From: Selenomonas sp963528755
GTDB taxonomy: Bacteria; Bacillota; Negativicutes; Selenomonadales; Selenomonadaceae
Reading direction: 5' to 3'
DNA length: 64,000 nucleotides
Assembly (NCBI RefSeq): GCF_963528755.1
Contig: NZ_CAURXA010000006.1
Coordinates: 1-64,000 of the forward strand
Part shown: positions 24,908-34,038 of the stretch, in pieces
Layout: each line of letters begins with the position of its first letter
How positions within the stretch are numbered: position 1 is the first letter of the stretch
Made by a program: the position numbers and the translations under genes
Notes under the pieces: model-generated
Told to the model about the DNA's origin: nothing
What the model saw: only the letters and a program-made list of their open reading frames with translations
The model's database searches: none

Positions 24908-26863
24908 ATGGCAAAAGTACAGCATGAATTTCAGGCAGAAACAAAACAGCTTCTCGACTTGATGATTCATTCCATCTATACGAATCACGAAATCTTTTTG
25001 CGGGAGCTTATTTCCAACGCGTCGGATGCGCTCGATAAGCTGCATTTCGCTGCCTTGACGGACAGCGCATTGCGAGAGGGTGACGAGAGTGCGGAGATCT
25101 TCCTCGTGCCAGATGAGGCATCGCATACGCTTTCCATCTCGGACAACGGCATCGGCATGACGGCGGAGGAAGTCGTCGAGAACATCGGCACGATTGCGAA
25201 GTCGGGAACGAAGGCGTTCTTGGAGCAGCTGCAGCGTACGAAGGAAGAGAACGGGGCGGTTGACGAGAAGGAGCTGATCGGTCAGTTTGGCGTGGGCTTC
25301 TACTCGGCTTTCATGGTCTCCGAGAAGGTCACGATCCTCACGCGCAAGGCGGGCGAGAAGCAGGGCATACGCTGGGAATCGACAGGTGACGGCACTTACA
25401 GCATAGAAGAGTGCGACAAGGAGAAGCACGGCACGACGATCGTCATCACGCTCGCCAAGGAATACTACGGTGCGGAGGCTGAGGAGAACTTCCTCGACAA
25501 GTACAAGCTTGAAGGTCTCGTCAAGAAGTATTCGGACTATGTGCGCTACCCGATCAAGATGAGTTTCGAGATCGAGGAAATGCCGAAAGACGAGGATGGC
25601 AAGCCCATCGAAGGCGCAGAGAAGACGAAGCGCACGGAGGTGCGCACGCTCAATTCCATGACGCCGCTGTGGACGAAGAACAAGAGCGATATCAAGCCTG
25701 AGGAATACAACGAGTTCTTGAAGAATCAATTCCACGAGTGGGAAGACCCGATGGAGATCTTCCACACGAAGGCGGAAGGCACGGTCGAGTACACGGCGCT
25801 GCTCTTCATTCCCGCACATGCGCCGTTCAACCTTTATCATACGGACTTCGAGCCTGGCGTGCAGCTCTACTCGCGCCACGTCTTCATCATGGACAAGTGC
25901 AAGGATCTCCTGCCCGATTACCTGCGCTTCATGAAAGGGCTTGTCGACTCGCCCGACCTCTCGCTCAATATCTCGCGCGAGCTTCTGCAGCAGAGCCGCG
26001 AACTCAAGACCATAGGCAGGAATCTTGAGAAGAACATCCTGAAGACGTTGGAGCGCACGCTGAAGAACGAACGTGAGAAGTACGAAAAGTTCTGGGCGGA
26101 ATTCGGCAAGTCTCTGAAGATCGGCATTTACAACAGCATCTACAGCGGCGAGAACACGGCCGACAAACTCAAGGACTTGCTGCTCTTCCTCAGCTCGAAA
26201 GAAGGAAAGCTCGCAACGCTCAAGGAGTATGTCTCGCGTATGCCCGAGAGCCAGAAGGAAATCTACTATGCGACGGGCACGGACAAGGCGACGATCGAGA
26301 AGCTGCCGCAGATGGAACTGTTGCGCGAGAAGGGCATCGAGGTCCTCTACCTGACCGACCCCGTCGACGAGTTCACGATTGAGACGCTGCGCGAGTACGA
26401 GGGCAAGAAGTTCCACTCGATCAGCCGCGGCGATCTGGATCTTGATGATGCCGAGTCGCAGGAGGCGAAGAAGGAGACGGAGGACATTCAGAAGAAGAAC
26501 GACGATCTTCTGAAGGACGTCAAGGAAGCCTTGGGCGACCGCGTGGCGGAAGTCAAGCTGACCTCGCGTCTTAAGTCGAGCGCCGTCTGCCTCGTGGCGG
26601 ACGCGATGGGGCCGAGTCTCTCGATGGAGCACACATTCTCCGAGATGGACAACCCGATGTTCAAGGCGCGCCGCATCCTTGAGATCAACCCGCACCATGA
26701 AATCTTCACGCGCCTGCAGGCCTTGCACGAAGCGGGCAAGGATACGGAGGACTTCAAGGATTACTGCGACCTCCTCTACACGCAAGCTCTAATCATCGAA
26801 GGCATCCTGCCCGAGAATCCCGTGGACTTTGCGAACAAGCTTGCGAAGCTTATGGCGAAGTGA
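24908..26863 (+). CDS. htpG: Molecular chaperone HtpG (Hsp90)
   Basis: A 651-residue Hsp90. The ATPase domain has ELISNASDALDKL, DNGIGMT and GQFGVGFYSAFM (GHKL Bergerat fold). The middle domain has the LFIPAHAPFNL and DSPDLSLNISRELLQ stretches with the catalytic Arg. The C-terminal dimer domain is complete. ATG at 24908 behind AAAGGGG; longer frames upstream run through the repeat and hairpin and are not real. It stands alone and shares a promoter motif with clpB, as expected for a heat-stress gene. Confidence 0.97.
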   Translation: MAKVQHEFQAETKQLLDLMIHSIYTNHEIFLRELISNASDALDKLHFAALTDSALREGDESAEIFLVPDEASHTLSISDNGIGMTAEEVVENIGTIAKSGTKAFLEQLQRTKEENGAVDEKELIGQFGVGFYSAFMVSEKVTILTRKAGEKQGIRWESTGDGTYSIEECDKEKHGTTIVITLAKEYYGAEAEENFLDKYKLEGLVKKYSDYVRYPIKMSFEIEEMPKDEDGKPIEGAEKTKRTEVRTLNSMTPLWTKNKSDIKPEEYNEFLKNQFHEWEDPMEIFHTKAEGTVEYTALLFIPAHAPFNLYHTDFEPGVQLYSRHVFIMDKCKDLLPDYLRFMKGLVDSPDLSLNISRELLQQSRELKTIGRNLEKNILKTLERTLKNEREKYEKFWAEFGKSLKIGIYNSIYSGENTADKLKDLLLFLSSKEGKLATLKEYVSRMPESQKEIYYATGTDKATIEKLPQMELLREKGIEVLYLTDPVDEFTIETLREYEGKKFHSISRGDLDLDDAESQEAKKETEDIQKKNDDLLKDVKEALGDRVAEVKLTSRLKSSAVCLVADAMGPSLSMEHTFSEMDNPMFKARRILEINPHHEIFTRLQALHEAGKDTEDFKDYCDLLYTQALIIEGILPENPVDFANKLAKLMAK

Positions 26864-26880
26864 TGTGATGGTAAATATGA

Positions 26881-26914
26881 GAAAGCCCCGAGAGGAATTC
26901 TCGGGGCTTTCTGT
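26881..26914. terminator. Terminator between htpG and the converging operon
   Basis: GAAAGCCCCGAGA (26881-26893) and TCTCGGGGCTTTC (26899-26911), perfect 13-nt arms, then TGTTT. The A-rich left side suggests it also ends the minus-strand operon. Confidence 0.9.
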
Positions 26915-26948
26915 TTGACAGCGACATGATAACGATGTGAAATCACTC

Positions 26949-28193
26949 TCAATTCCCGAGCTTGGGCATCACTTCGAGATAGTCAAGCAAGAAGTCGTGG
27001 AACATACGTCCCGTCATGCGCAGCAAACCGCCGCGTGCGGCATGCATCTCATCGTATACTATGACATTGTCTTTGCGGATGTTGTGGCCGGCGATGACAA
27101 TGGGCACGGGATCACCGCTGTGTTCGCGGCGCTCGCACGGTGTCGAGTGATCAGCGGCCATGGCAACGATTACATTTGCATCATGAATTTCGGGCAGGTA
27201 TGTGCGTACATATCCGAGCATTGTATCGTAATGTTCGACAGCATGCACTTTGCCTGTGGGATTGTTGTCGTGTCCCATGAGGTCGGTTGCTTTGAAGTGG
27301 AGGCAGACGAAATCATGGTTTTTGAGTGCGTCGATGGCAAGACGCGCCTTGCGTTCGACATCGGTATCCAAGTTGCCCGTCAGGCAGCTTTCTGTTATCG
27401 TGTCGAAGCCAGCGAGTCGTGCAGCGCCGAGCACAGTGCTTTCAGCAGCGACGCATGCGCCTGTAAAGCCATATTTCTCCGTCATCTTTGCGAGCTTTGG
27501 CATTTGTCCTGCGCCGCGTGTCAAGAGGAAGTTGGCAGGGGGATGTCCTGATTGGATACGTTCTCTGTTCAACGGAGCATCCGCGAGGATTTCACCGAAT
27601 TTGGGCAGGAGGCGGTTGAGCAGGTCAGCGGTACGTGCAGCTTCTATACTCGTATCTTTTGGCTCAACCTTTCGATAAGGTAGGCCTTCCTTTTTGGGGT
27701 CGCTGTCTGTTACGGCGGCGCTCAAAGATGGGCCACGCAGCACGAGCACGGCACGGTGTTCTGTCGCCTCTTGGAAGAGCACTTCTACATCGTCAATTTT
27801 ATAGCCATGCAAGAGGTGCGCAAGATCCTTTGTACCTGTTCGTATGCGTCCGGCACGGCGGTCGAGTACCATGTTCGCAGAATCGACCGTTGCGAAGTTG
27901 GCGCGAAATGCTACGTCGCCTTCCTGCAGGAGAAGGCCTTCACCGAATGCTTCGATTGGCCCGCGTCCAGGATAATCCTCCAAGCCGTAGCCAAAGAGAA
28001 TCATGTGCCCGAGATCTGTGCCCACGGGTGTGCCGCAGGCATGAAGATCCATGAGTCCCGAGGAGCCTGCTGCGGCGATGGCATTGAGATTTTCTTTTTT
28101 TGCCGCTTCAAGCGGTGTTTTCCAGCCTAAGGATTCGCATGGGCGATCACCCAAGCCATCGGCAATCGTCAAAAGAATTTTATTTTTCATCAT
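26949..28193 (-). CDS. aPGM-like enzyme of the alkaline phosphatase superfamily
   Basis: A 414-residue protein resembling archaeal-type cofactor-independent phosphoglycerate mutases. It has the metal site TIADGLGDRP at the start, GRGPIEAFGEG, KATDLMGHDNNP and MAADHSTP at the end. Where canonical aPGM has a catalytic Ser (PGSD-like), this protein reads PVGTD with Thr near 59. Thr nucleophiles occur in phosphodiesterase and phosphonate branches of the superfamily, so the substrate may not be phosphoglycerate. Start is ATG ending at 28193 (or 28190) behind GGGGTGA. It lies 4 nt after a DASS transporter in one operon. Confidence 0.72.
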   Translation of the reverse strand: MMKNKILLTIADGLGDRPCESLGWKTPLEAAKKENLNAIAAAGSSGLMDLHACGTPVGTDLGHMILFGYGLEDYPGRGPIEAFGEGLLLQEGDVAFRANFATVDSANMVLDRRAGRIRTGTKDLAHLLHGYKIDDVEVLFQEATEHRAVLVLRGPSLSAAVTDSDPKKEGLPYRKVEPKDTSIEAARTADLLNRLLPKFGEILADAPLNRERIQSGHPPANFLLTRGAGQMPKLAKMTEKYGFTGACVAAESTVLGAARLAGFDTITESCLTGNLDTDVERKARLAIDALKNHDFVCLHFKATDLMGHDNNPTGKVHAVEHYDTMLGYVRTYLPEIHDANVIVAMAADHSTPCERREHSGDPVPIVIAGHNIRKDNVIVYDEMHAARGGLLRMTGRMFHDFLLDYLEVMPKLGN

Positions 28194-28197
28194 ATTT

Positions 28198-29646
28198 TCA
28201 CCCCAATACAATCGGCAACCAGAAGAAGTATACCAAACTGATGGCGACTGCACAGACAAAACAGGAAATCAAACCGAAGATGAATTCGTCGCGCACTTCA
28301 AAATATCCTGTACCGAAATACAAGGTGTTGACTTTCGAGTGCGGCGGCAGTGTGATCGTACAGGAAATCGAGAAGGCGCAGGCGAGTGCAAGCGATACGG
28401 GATTCATGCCGAGCTGTGAAGCGAGCGCGATGACGGCGGGAATCAAGATGGTTGTGCGCACCGTCTTGCTCGTGAAGATCAAGTGGCTGAACACGGAAAT
28501 GAAAATCAAGGAGATGGCGACGAACTCGTGGCTCATTTTGTCAAGCCCGACCGCTTCGATCAGTCGGCTGATTGCCCAGGAAGCGCCGCCCGAGTCGTTG
28601 AGCGCGTTACCGACAGCATATGCACCGGCGGAAAACAACATCAAATCCCATTTGATGTTGGCCTCCTTCCATGTGAGCACGCCGATGCGCGGCAAGAAAC
28701 ACAGCAGCATAGAGAGAACAGCCGTCTGTTCCGTGCTGATTGATACGCCGAGCAGCGCTTTTTGGTAATCGCCAGTTGCCCATAAAAATAACGTGAGCAA
28801 AAAGATGACCGTCGTCTTTTTCTCTTGGACGCTCATTGCGCCGAGATCGTCGAGTTGTTTTTGTAGCAGGGTACTTGCTTTTTCGGATGAGTTTCCGAGC
28901 TCGCCTTTGAAATCATACATCTTGAGTCCAATGATGAAAGCAATGCCTGCCGTGAGAACTGCTTGGGGAAATGAGCCGAGCAGCCAGTCCATATAGCCGA
29001 TGGAGGCGTTCGTTTGTTGATTGATGAAACCTAAGGCAAGCACTTGTGCTGCAGTTGCCGTCATGACGACGGAGGTTGCGAAAGCGTTGTTCTGTACGCC
29101 TTGCAGCATCATCAGCTTGCCGAACTTGCTTTCGCCCGGAATTGCACGGTAGACTTCAAGGAGAACGAGTGCAATCGGCATGATCAAGGAAGCACGTGCC
29201 GTAGTCGATGGAACAAAGAATGCTAGGACGAAGTTGACGACAACAAGGATCGCCAGCATCTTCGTCGGTGTCTTTCCGAAACGTGTCACTAAGATGAGTG
29301 CGATTCTTTTGCCAAGATTCGATGTGCTCATGGCAGACGTAAGGACGAAAGCCGCCACCATCAGCCAAATGATATCGAAACCGAGCGTGCCGAACGCCAC
29401 GGACTGCTTCTTGACGATGCCGAGCATCGGCAACAAGAGGATAGCTAAAATAGATGTCTGGTAAATCGGAATCGGCTTAGCGACCCAGAGAATCAAGGCG
29501 GCGGAGAACATCGCCAAGGCAGCTTGACTCACTGCGGTCAATCCCTCGGGACGCGGCATTAGATAAATCAGCAAGAAAACCACTACGGAAAGCGGTATGC
29601 CTACCCATGCCAAGGATTTTTTGTTCTTTTCTTCAGAGTTTTTCAT
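28198..29646 (-). CDS. DASS (SLC13-type) anion:sodium symporter family transporter
   Basis: A 482-residue membrane protein with the DASS pattern: about eleven segments, FFVPSTTARASLIMPIAL (family SNTAxT-like motif, here STTARA), and a second half with LMLFSAGAYAVGNAL and HLIFTSKTVRTTILIPAV. Relatives carry di- or tricarboxylates, 2-oxoglutarate/malate or sulfate. The first gene of a two-gene minus-strand operon with the aPGM-like enzyme. It is divergent from a LysR gene. The cargo is unknown. Confidence 0.85.
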   Translation of the reverse strand: MKNSEEKNKKSLAWVGIPLSVVVFLLIYLMPRPEGLTAVSQAALAMFSAALILWVAKPIPIYQTSILAILLLPMLGIVKKQSVAFGTLGFDIIWLMVAAFVLTSAMSTSNLGKRIALILVTRFGKTPTKMLAILVVVNFVLAFFVPSTTARASLIMPIALVLLEVYRAIPGESKFGKLMMLQGVQNNAFATSVVMTATAAQVLALGFINQQTNASIGYMDWLLGSFPQAVLTAGIAFIIGLKMYDFKGELGNSSEKASTLLQKQLDDLGAMSVQEKKTTVIFLLTLFLWATGDYQKALLGVSISTEQTAVLSMLLCFLPRIGVLTWKEANIKWDLMLFSAGAYAVGNALNDSGGASWAISRLIEAVGLDKMSHEFVAISLIFISVFSHLIFTSKTVRTTILIPAVIALASQLGMNPVSLALACAFSISCTITLPPHSKVNTLYFGTGYFEVRDEFIFGLISCFVCAVAISLVYFFWLPIVLG

Positions 29647-29713
29647 TTCTTCATCTCCTTACGTTGAAATACTCTCTCTGAATTTTCACCTTCATTATAA
29701 ACAGACTTTTTTC

Positions 29714-29758
29714 ATAATACAATTCGATTATATTTTCATATAGATAACGATGTGTTAT
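29714..29758. promoter_or_regulatory. Two inverted repeats between the transporter and LysR genes
   Basis: ATAAT-N8-ATTAT (29714-29731) fits a LysR-type T-N11-A box, and ATAAC-GATGT-GTTAT (29744-29758) is a second palindrome. Both lie in the 148-bp divergent gap, the expected place for autoregulation and control of the transporter operon. Confidence 0.5.
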
Positions 29759-29794
29759 GATGATATGGAGACAATGAAAGAGGAGGCACATTAT

Positions 29795-30691
29795 ATGGAT
29801 TTGGAAAAATTACATGCTTTTCTTGTGTTGACGAATACGGGCAGTTTTACACGAGCCGCAGATGAGCTGTTTATTTCCCAGCCAGCTCTGTCCAAGCAGA
29901 TTCAGAGTTTGGAGAATGAACTCAAAGTTCCCTTGTTCAATCGTACGAAGAAGCATTCTTCACTGACGATTTATGGTGAATACCTACGACCGTATGCCAG
30001 TAATATTCTTGCAAATTATCGCAATGCGCGTGAACATATCCGACAAATTGAAAGACTTGACGAGGGGAGTTTGCGCTTCGGTGCGACAAATTTCATCGGC
30101 GTATATTTGTTGCCGCCTTGCCTCGCCGCATTTCATAAACATTGTCCTGGCATTACCCTCGATATGACGATCAATTCGTCACGGAAGCTAATTCAGATGT
30201 TGGAGAATTATGAGTTGGAGTTTATCCTGCTTTCGGATTACATTTCGATAGATGAGGAGCGTTATATCGTGGAGCCGTGGCAGGCGGATACTTTATATGT
30301 GACAGTAGCACCGTCGCATCCTCTAGGTCAGCGTGCGAGTATTCGCACGACAGAACTCAATCGTGAGGTTTTTATCATTAAGGATCGCTCCTCGTCCATC
30401 TATAAGTTCTTGCATCAGAAGCTTGTGCCATTCGGACTTTCCTTGGAGCGGCCTCTTTTTATCAGTCATCAAGAGGCAATCAAGCAGGCAACGATGCATG
30501 GCATCGGCATTTCCATTCTGCCGGAAAAGTCCATTATTTTAGAAAAGGCAGCAGGCTTGCTTTGTACTATTGCCTTGGATGAGACTGCCCTGACGCGCAA
30601 CATTGTCATCGTGCGGGAGAAGGAACGACATCTCACGCCTGCCGCGCAGGAGTTTTTGACACTTTTGCGGCGCATGAATTTCAAGCCTTAA
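29795..30691 (+). CDS. LysR-family transcriptional regulator
   Basis: A 298-residue LysR protein. Winged helix at the N-terminus: MDLEKLHAFLVLTNTGSFTRAADELFISQPALSKQ (split as the standard helix-turn-helix block), then LKVPLFNRTKK. The effector domain follows with GATNFIGVYLLPP. ATG at 29795 behind AGAGGAGG. It is divergent from the DASS/aPGM-like operon, which it probably controls in response to the transported anion. Confidence 0.9.
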   Translation: MDLEKLHAFLVLTNTGSFTRAADELFISQPALSKQIQSLENELKVPLFNRTKKHSSLTIYGEYLRPYASNILANYRNAREHIRQIERLDEGSLRFGATNFIGVYLLPPCLAAFHKHCPGITLDMTINSSRKLIQMLENYELEFILLSDYISIDEERYIVEPWQADTLYVTVAPSHPLGQRASIRTTELNREVFIIKDRSSSIYKFLHQKLVPFGLSLERPLFISHQEAIKQATMHGIGISILPEKSIILEKAAGLLCTIALDETALTRNIVIVREKERHLTPAAQEFLTLLRRMNFKP

Positions 30692-30773
30692 AATTTTCTG
30701 TGTAAGGAAAATAATTCGCTCACGCAGTGCTCGTCAAAGGGTGAGTTGTCCTCCAGCTTGCAGTGATGAAGTC

Positions 30774-30802
30774 TTGTCAAAGCACGAAATTTCCATTATA
30801 AT
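30774..30802 (+). promoter_or_regulatory. Strong promoter of the polyamine operon
   Basis: TTGTCA (30774-30779), 17-nt spacer, perfect TATAAT (30797-30802), about 100 nt before the speD start. Confidence 0.8.
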
Positions 30803-30832
30803 AAGGCAGAGCTAGCAAAAACGAAAATGAAC

Positions 30833-30869
30833 GGCAGGTGACGCAGCGATAGCTCGTTATCTGCCTTTT
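30833..30869 (+). terminator. Possible attenuator in the polyamine-operon leader
   Basis: GGCAGGTGACG (30833-30843) pairs with CGTTATCTGCC (30855-30865) using two G-U pairs, followed by TTTT. An earlier segment, GGCAGAGCTA (30805-30814), could instead pair with the right-arm region (TAGCTC ... TCTGCC), giving a competing structure. Confidence 0.5.
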
Positions 30870-30902
30870 CTTGTCAGCCAAGGGAAGGATGGGACGTTCG
30901 GG

Positions 30903-31676
30903 TTGGAAGGAAAGCTGAAGTTATACGGGTTCAATAATCTGACGAAGTCTCTGAGCTTCAATATCTACGATATTTGCTATGCGAAATCGCAGCGCGAGCA
31001 GCAGGACTACATCAAATATATTGACTCGCAGTACAACTCAGAGCGATTGACGAAGATCCTCATGCGCGTGACGGAGATGATCGGCGCGCATGTCCTGAGC
31101 ATCTCGAAGCAGGATTACGATCCGCAGGGCGCGAGCGTGACCTTCCTCATTTCGGAAGAGGATGCAGCGGGGCACAAGAAGCCACTGATGAATGACGAGA
31201 TCGTCGCGCACCTCGACAAGAGTCATGTGACCGTGCATACATACCCCGAGTTCCATCCCGAGACGAGCATCGCGACGTTTCGCGTCGACATCGACGTGGC
31301 GACGTGCGGCGAGATCACGCCTTTGAAGACGCTCGACTACCTCATTGGCAAGTTCGATTCGGATATTATCACGATGGATTACCGCGTGCGCGGCTTCACG
31401 CGAGATGTGACGGGAAAGAAGCTCTTCATGGACGATAAGATGTCGTCGATTCAAGAGTATATCAAGTCGGAGACTTTGGCGACGTACGACGCCATGGACA
31501 TCAATGTCTATCAGGCGAATATTTTCCACACGCGCATGCTCATCAAGGAAATCGAGCTGCAGAATTACCTCTTCAATACGGATATTTACGAGATACCGCC
31601 GAAGACGCGGCTCGCGATCAGCAACAGCCTGCGGCGCGAGATGATTGAGATCTACAGCGGCAGCAATGTATTCTGA
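30903..31676 (+). CDS. speD: S-adenosylmethionine decarboxylase proenzyme (long bacterial type)
   Basis: A 257-residue proenzyme similar in length to the E. coli type. The self-cleavage site is LDKSHVTVHTYPE, with Ser about 107 becoming the pyruvoyl group. Other marks are GFNNLTKSLSFNIYDICYA and FDSDIITMDYRVRGFTRD. TTG start at 30903. It makes decarboxylated AdoMet, the aminopropyl donor for SpeE downstream. First gene of a six-gene unit. Confidence 0.95.
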   Translation: MEGKLKLYGFNNLTKSLSFNIYDICYAKSQREQQDYIKYIDSQYNSERLTKILMRVTEMIGAHVLSISKQDYDPQGASVTFLISEEDAAGHKKPLMNDEIVAHLDKSHVTVHTYPEFHPETSIATFRVDIDVATCGEITPLKTLDYLIGKFDSDIITMDYRVRGFTRDVTGKKLFMDDKMSSIQEYIKSETLATYDAMDINVYQANIFHTRMLIKEIELQNYLFNTDIYEIPPKTRLAISNSLRREMIEIYSGSNVF

Positions 31677-31717
31677 GCAAGTCTTTGCGCTTTGCTCTTT
31701 GGGAGGAAAAAGAAGGA

Positions 31718-33187
31718 TTGGAAGCATTCGACTACTATACGCAGGACAGGGCGCCTGTTCTTGAAGCTCTGGAGCGCTTCAAGAGCAGGCGCGTCGTGCC
31801 TTTTGACGTGCCGGGGCACAAGCGCGGACGCGGCAACGCGGAGCTTGTGGACTTTCTCGGCGAGAAGTGCCTTTCCGTCGACGTCAATTCGATGAAGATG
31901 CTCGACAACCTTTGCCATCCCGTATCGGTGATTCGCGAGGCGGAGGAGTTGGCGGCGCGGGCGTTCGGTGCGGCGCACGCATTCTTCATGGTCGGCGGCA
32001 CGACGAGTTCGGTGCAGACGATGATTCTGACGGCGGCGAAGCGCGGTGAGAAGATCATCCTGCCGCGCAATGTGCATCGAAGCGTCATCAACGCGATGAT
32101 CCTCTCGGGCGCTGTTCCTGTCTATGTGAATCCACAGATGGATCGACGGCTCGGCATCGCGCTCGGCATGAGGCTCGCCGATGTCGAGCGTGCAATCGAG
32201 GAGAATCCGGACGCGAAGGCGATCTTCGTCAACAATCCGACGTATTACGGGATATGCTCGAACATCCGCGCCATCGCCGATCTCGCTCATGCGCACGGCA
32301 TGCTGCTCCTCGCCGATGAGGCGCACGGCACACACTTTTACTTCCACGATCATTTGCCCGTTTCCGCCATGGCGGCGGGGGCGGACATGGCGTCGGTGAG
32401 CATGCACAAGTCGGGCGGCTCTCTGACGCAAAGCTCGCTCCTTTTGATCGGCGAGCGCGTGCACGAGGGCTATGTGCATCAGATCATCAATCTCACACAG
32501 ACGACGAGCGCGTCGTACCTCCTTATGGTAAGCCTCGATATCTCGCGGCGCAACCTTGCGATTCGTGGGCGCGAGACGATCGATAAGGTCATCCGTCACG
32601 TCGAATATGCGCGTTCTGAGATCAACGCCATCGGCGATTACTATGCCTATGCGAAGGAACTTGCCGATGGCGACGCCGTCTTCGATTTCGATGTCACAAA
32701 ACTTTCGATCTTCACGCGCTCTCTGGGACTTGCGGGCATCGAGGTCTACGATCTCTTGCGCGACGAGTACGACATTCAGACGGAGTTCGGCGACATGGCG
32801 AACCTCCTCGCCTACGTCTCGATCGGCGACCGCCCCAAGGACATTGAGCGTCTCGTATCCGCGCTCGCCGAAATTCGGCGCAACTATAAGAAGCCGCCGA
32901 AAAACATGCTGGAGGTCGAGTACATCAGCCCGAAGGTCGTCTGCGGCCCGCAGGAGGCGTTCTACGCTGAGAAGGAGGCGCTTCCCATCGCCGAGACGGC
33001 GGGACGCGTCGCGGGCGAATTTGTCATGTGCTATCCGCCGGGCATTCCGATCCTCGCACCGGGCGAGCTTGTGACGGCGGACATCCTCGATTATATCCGC
33101 TACGCGAAGAAGAAGGGCTGCTCGCTGACGGGGCCTGAGGATATGGAAATCCGACGGCTCAACGTGATGAAGGAGACTGAGGCATGA
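31718..33187 (+). CDS. Arginine/ornithine/lysine decarboxylase (fold-type I, short form)
   Basis: A 489-residue decarboxylase. TTG at 31718 is chosen behind GGGAGG; the frame could be extended to 31685 without support. It has VPFDVPGHKRGRG, the GGTTSSVQ phosphate-binding block, LADEAHGTHF and the PLP Lys in SMHKSGGSLTQSS (Lys about 231). The C-terminal domain ends with YPPGIPILAPGE. Specificity is not readable, but agmatinase two genes later favours arginine to agmatine. Overlaps speE by 4 nt (ATGA). Confidence 0.88.
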   Translation: MEAFDYYTQDRAPVLEALERFKSRRVVPFDVPGHKRGRGNAELVDFLGEKCLSVDVNSMKMLDNLCHPVSVIREAEELAARAFGAAHAFFMVGGTTSSVQTMILTAAKRGEKIILPRNVHRSVINAMILSGAVPVYVNPQMDRRLGIALGMRLADVERAIEENPDAKAIFVNNPTYYGICSNIRAIADLAHAHGMLLLADEAHGTHFYFHDHLPVSAMAAGADMASVSMHKSGGSLTQSSLLLIGERVHEGYVHQIINLTQTTSASYLLMVSLDISRRNLAIRGRETIDKVIRHVEYARSEINAIGDYYAYAKELADGDAVFDFDVTKLSIFTRSLGLAGIEVYDLLRDEYDIQTEFGDMANLLAYVSIGDRPKDIERLVSALAEIRRNYKKPPKNMLEVEYISPKVVCGPQEAFYAEKEALPIAETAGRVAGEFVMCYPPGIPILAPGELVTADILDYIRYAKKKGCSLTGPEDMEIRRLNVMKETEA

Positions 33188-34038
33188 ATCTTTGGTTTAC
33201 GGAGAAGCACACAAAGGATGCGGGTTTTTCCATCAAGGTCGATCGGCAAATCTACTCGGGCAGGAGCGAATTCCAGCGCATCGATATCTTCGAATCGCCG
33301 GAATTCGGGCGCTTTCTGACGATTGACGGCTACATGATGCTGACGGAGAAGGATGAGTTCATCTACCATGAGATGATCGTGCATGTGCCGATGTGCGTCA
33401 ATCCCGAGGCGAAGCGCATTCTCGTCATCGGCGGCGGCGACGGCGGCACGGTGCGCGAGCTTCTGCGCTACAAGAGCGTCGAGCGCATCGACCTCGTGGA
33501 GATCGACGAGATGGTCGTCGAGGCATGCCGCGAGCACTTGCCGCAGACAGCGGCGTGCCTTGCAGATCCGCGCATTCGTTTCTTTTTCGAGGACGGACTG
33601 CGTTTCATCCGTCAGCCCGAGGACGAATACGATTTGATCCTCGTGGATTCGACCGATCCTTTCGGGCCGGGCGAGGGGCTTTTTACGAAGGAGTTCTACG
33701 GTAACTGCTTCAAAGCTCTGCACGAGGACGGCATCATGGTCAATCAGCACGAAAGCCCGTTTTACAAGGACGACGCCTATGCCATGCAGCGTGCGCACAA
33801 GCGCATCGTCGAGTCGTTCCCCATCAGCCGCGTCTATCAGGCGCATATCCCGACGTATCCGTCGGGGCACTGGCTCTTCGGCTTCGCGTCGAAGAAGCGT
33901 GCGCCCATCGAGGGTGTTGATTGGCAGCGTTGGAAGCGGCTCGGCATCAAGACGCGCTACTACAATACGAAGCTGCATATCGGCGCTTTCGCCTTGCCGA
34001 CCTATGTGGAGGAGATGCTGCGCGATGTTGAAAGATAA
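33184..34038 (+). CDS. speE: Aminopropyltransferase, spermidine-synthase family
   Basis: A 284-residue protein with the SpeE pattern: LWFTEKHTKDAGFSIKV start, MLTEKDEFIYHEMIVHVP, the GGGDGGTVRE nucleotide loop, and DSTDPFGPGEGLF carrying the catalytic Asp. It transfers the aminopropyl group from decarboxylated AdoMet to putrescine, or possibly to agmatine. Overlaps both neighbours, so translation of the decarboxylase, SpeE and agmatinase is coupled. Confidence 0.95.
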   Translation: MNLWFTEKHTKDAGFSIKVDRQIYSGRSEFQRIDIFESPEFGRFLTIDGYMMLTEKDEFIYHEMIVHVPMCVNPEAKRILVIGGGDGGTVRELLRYKSVERIDLVEIDEMVVEACREHLPQTAACLADPRIRFFFEDGLRFIRQPEDEYDLILVDSTDPFGPGEGLFTKEFYGNCFKALHEDGIMVNQHESPFYKDDAYAMQRAHKRIVESFPISRVYQAHIPTYPSGHWLFGFASKKRAPIEGVDWQRWKRLGIKTRYYNTKLHIGAFALPTYVEEMLRDVER

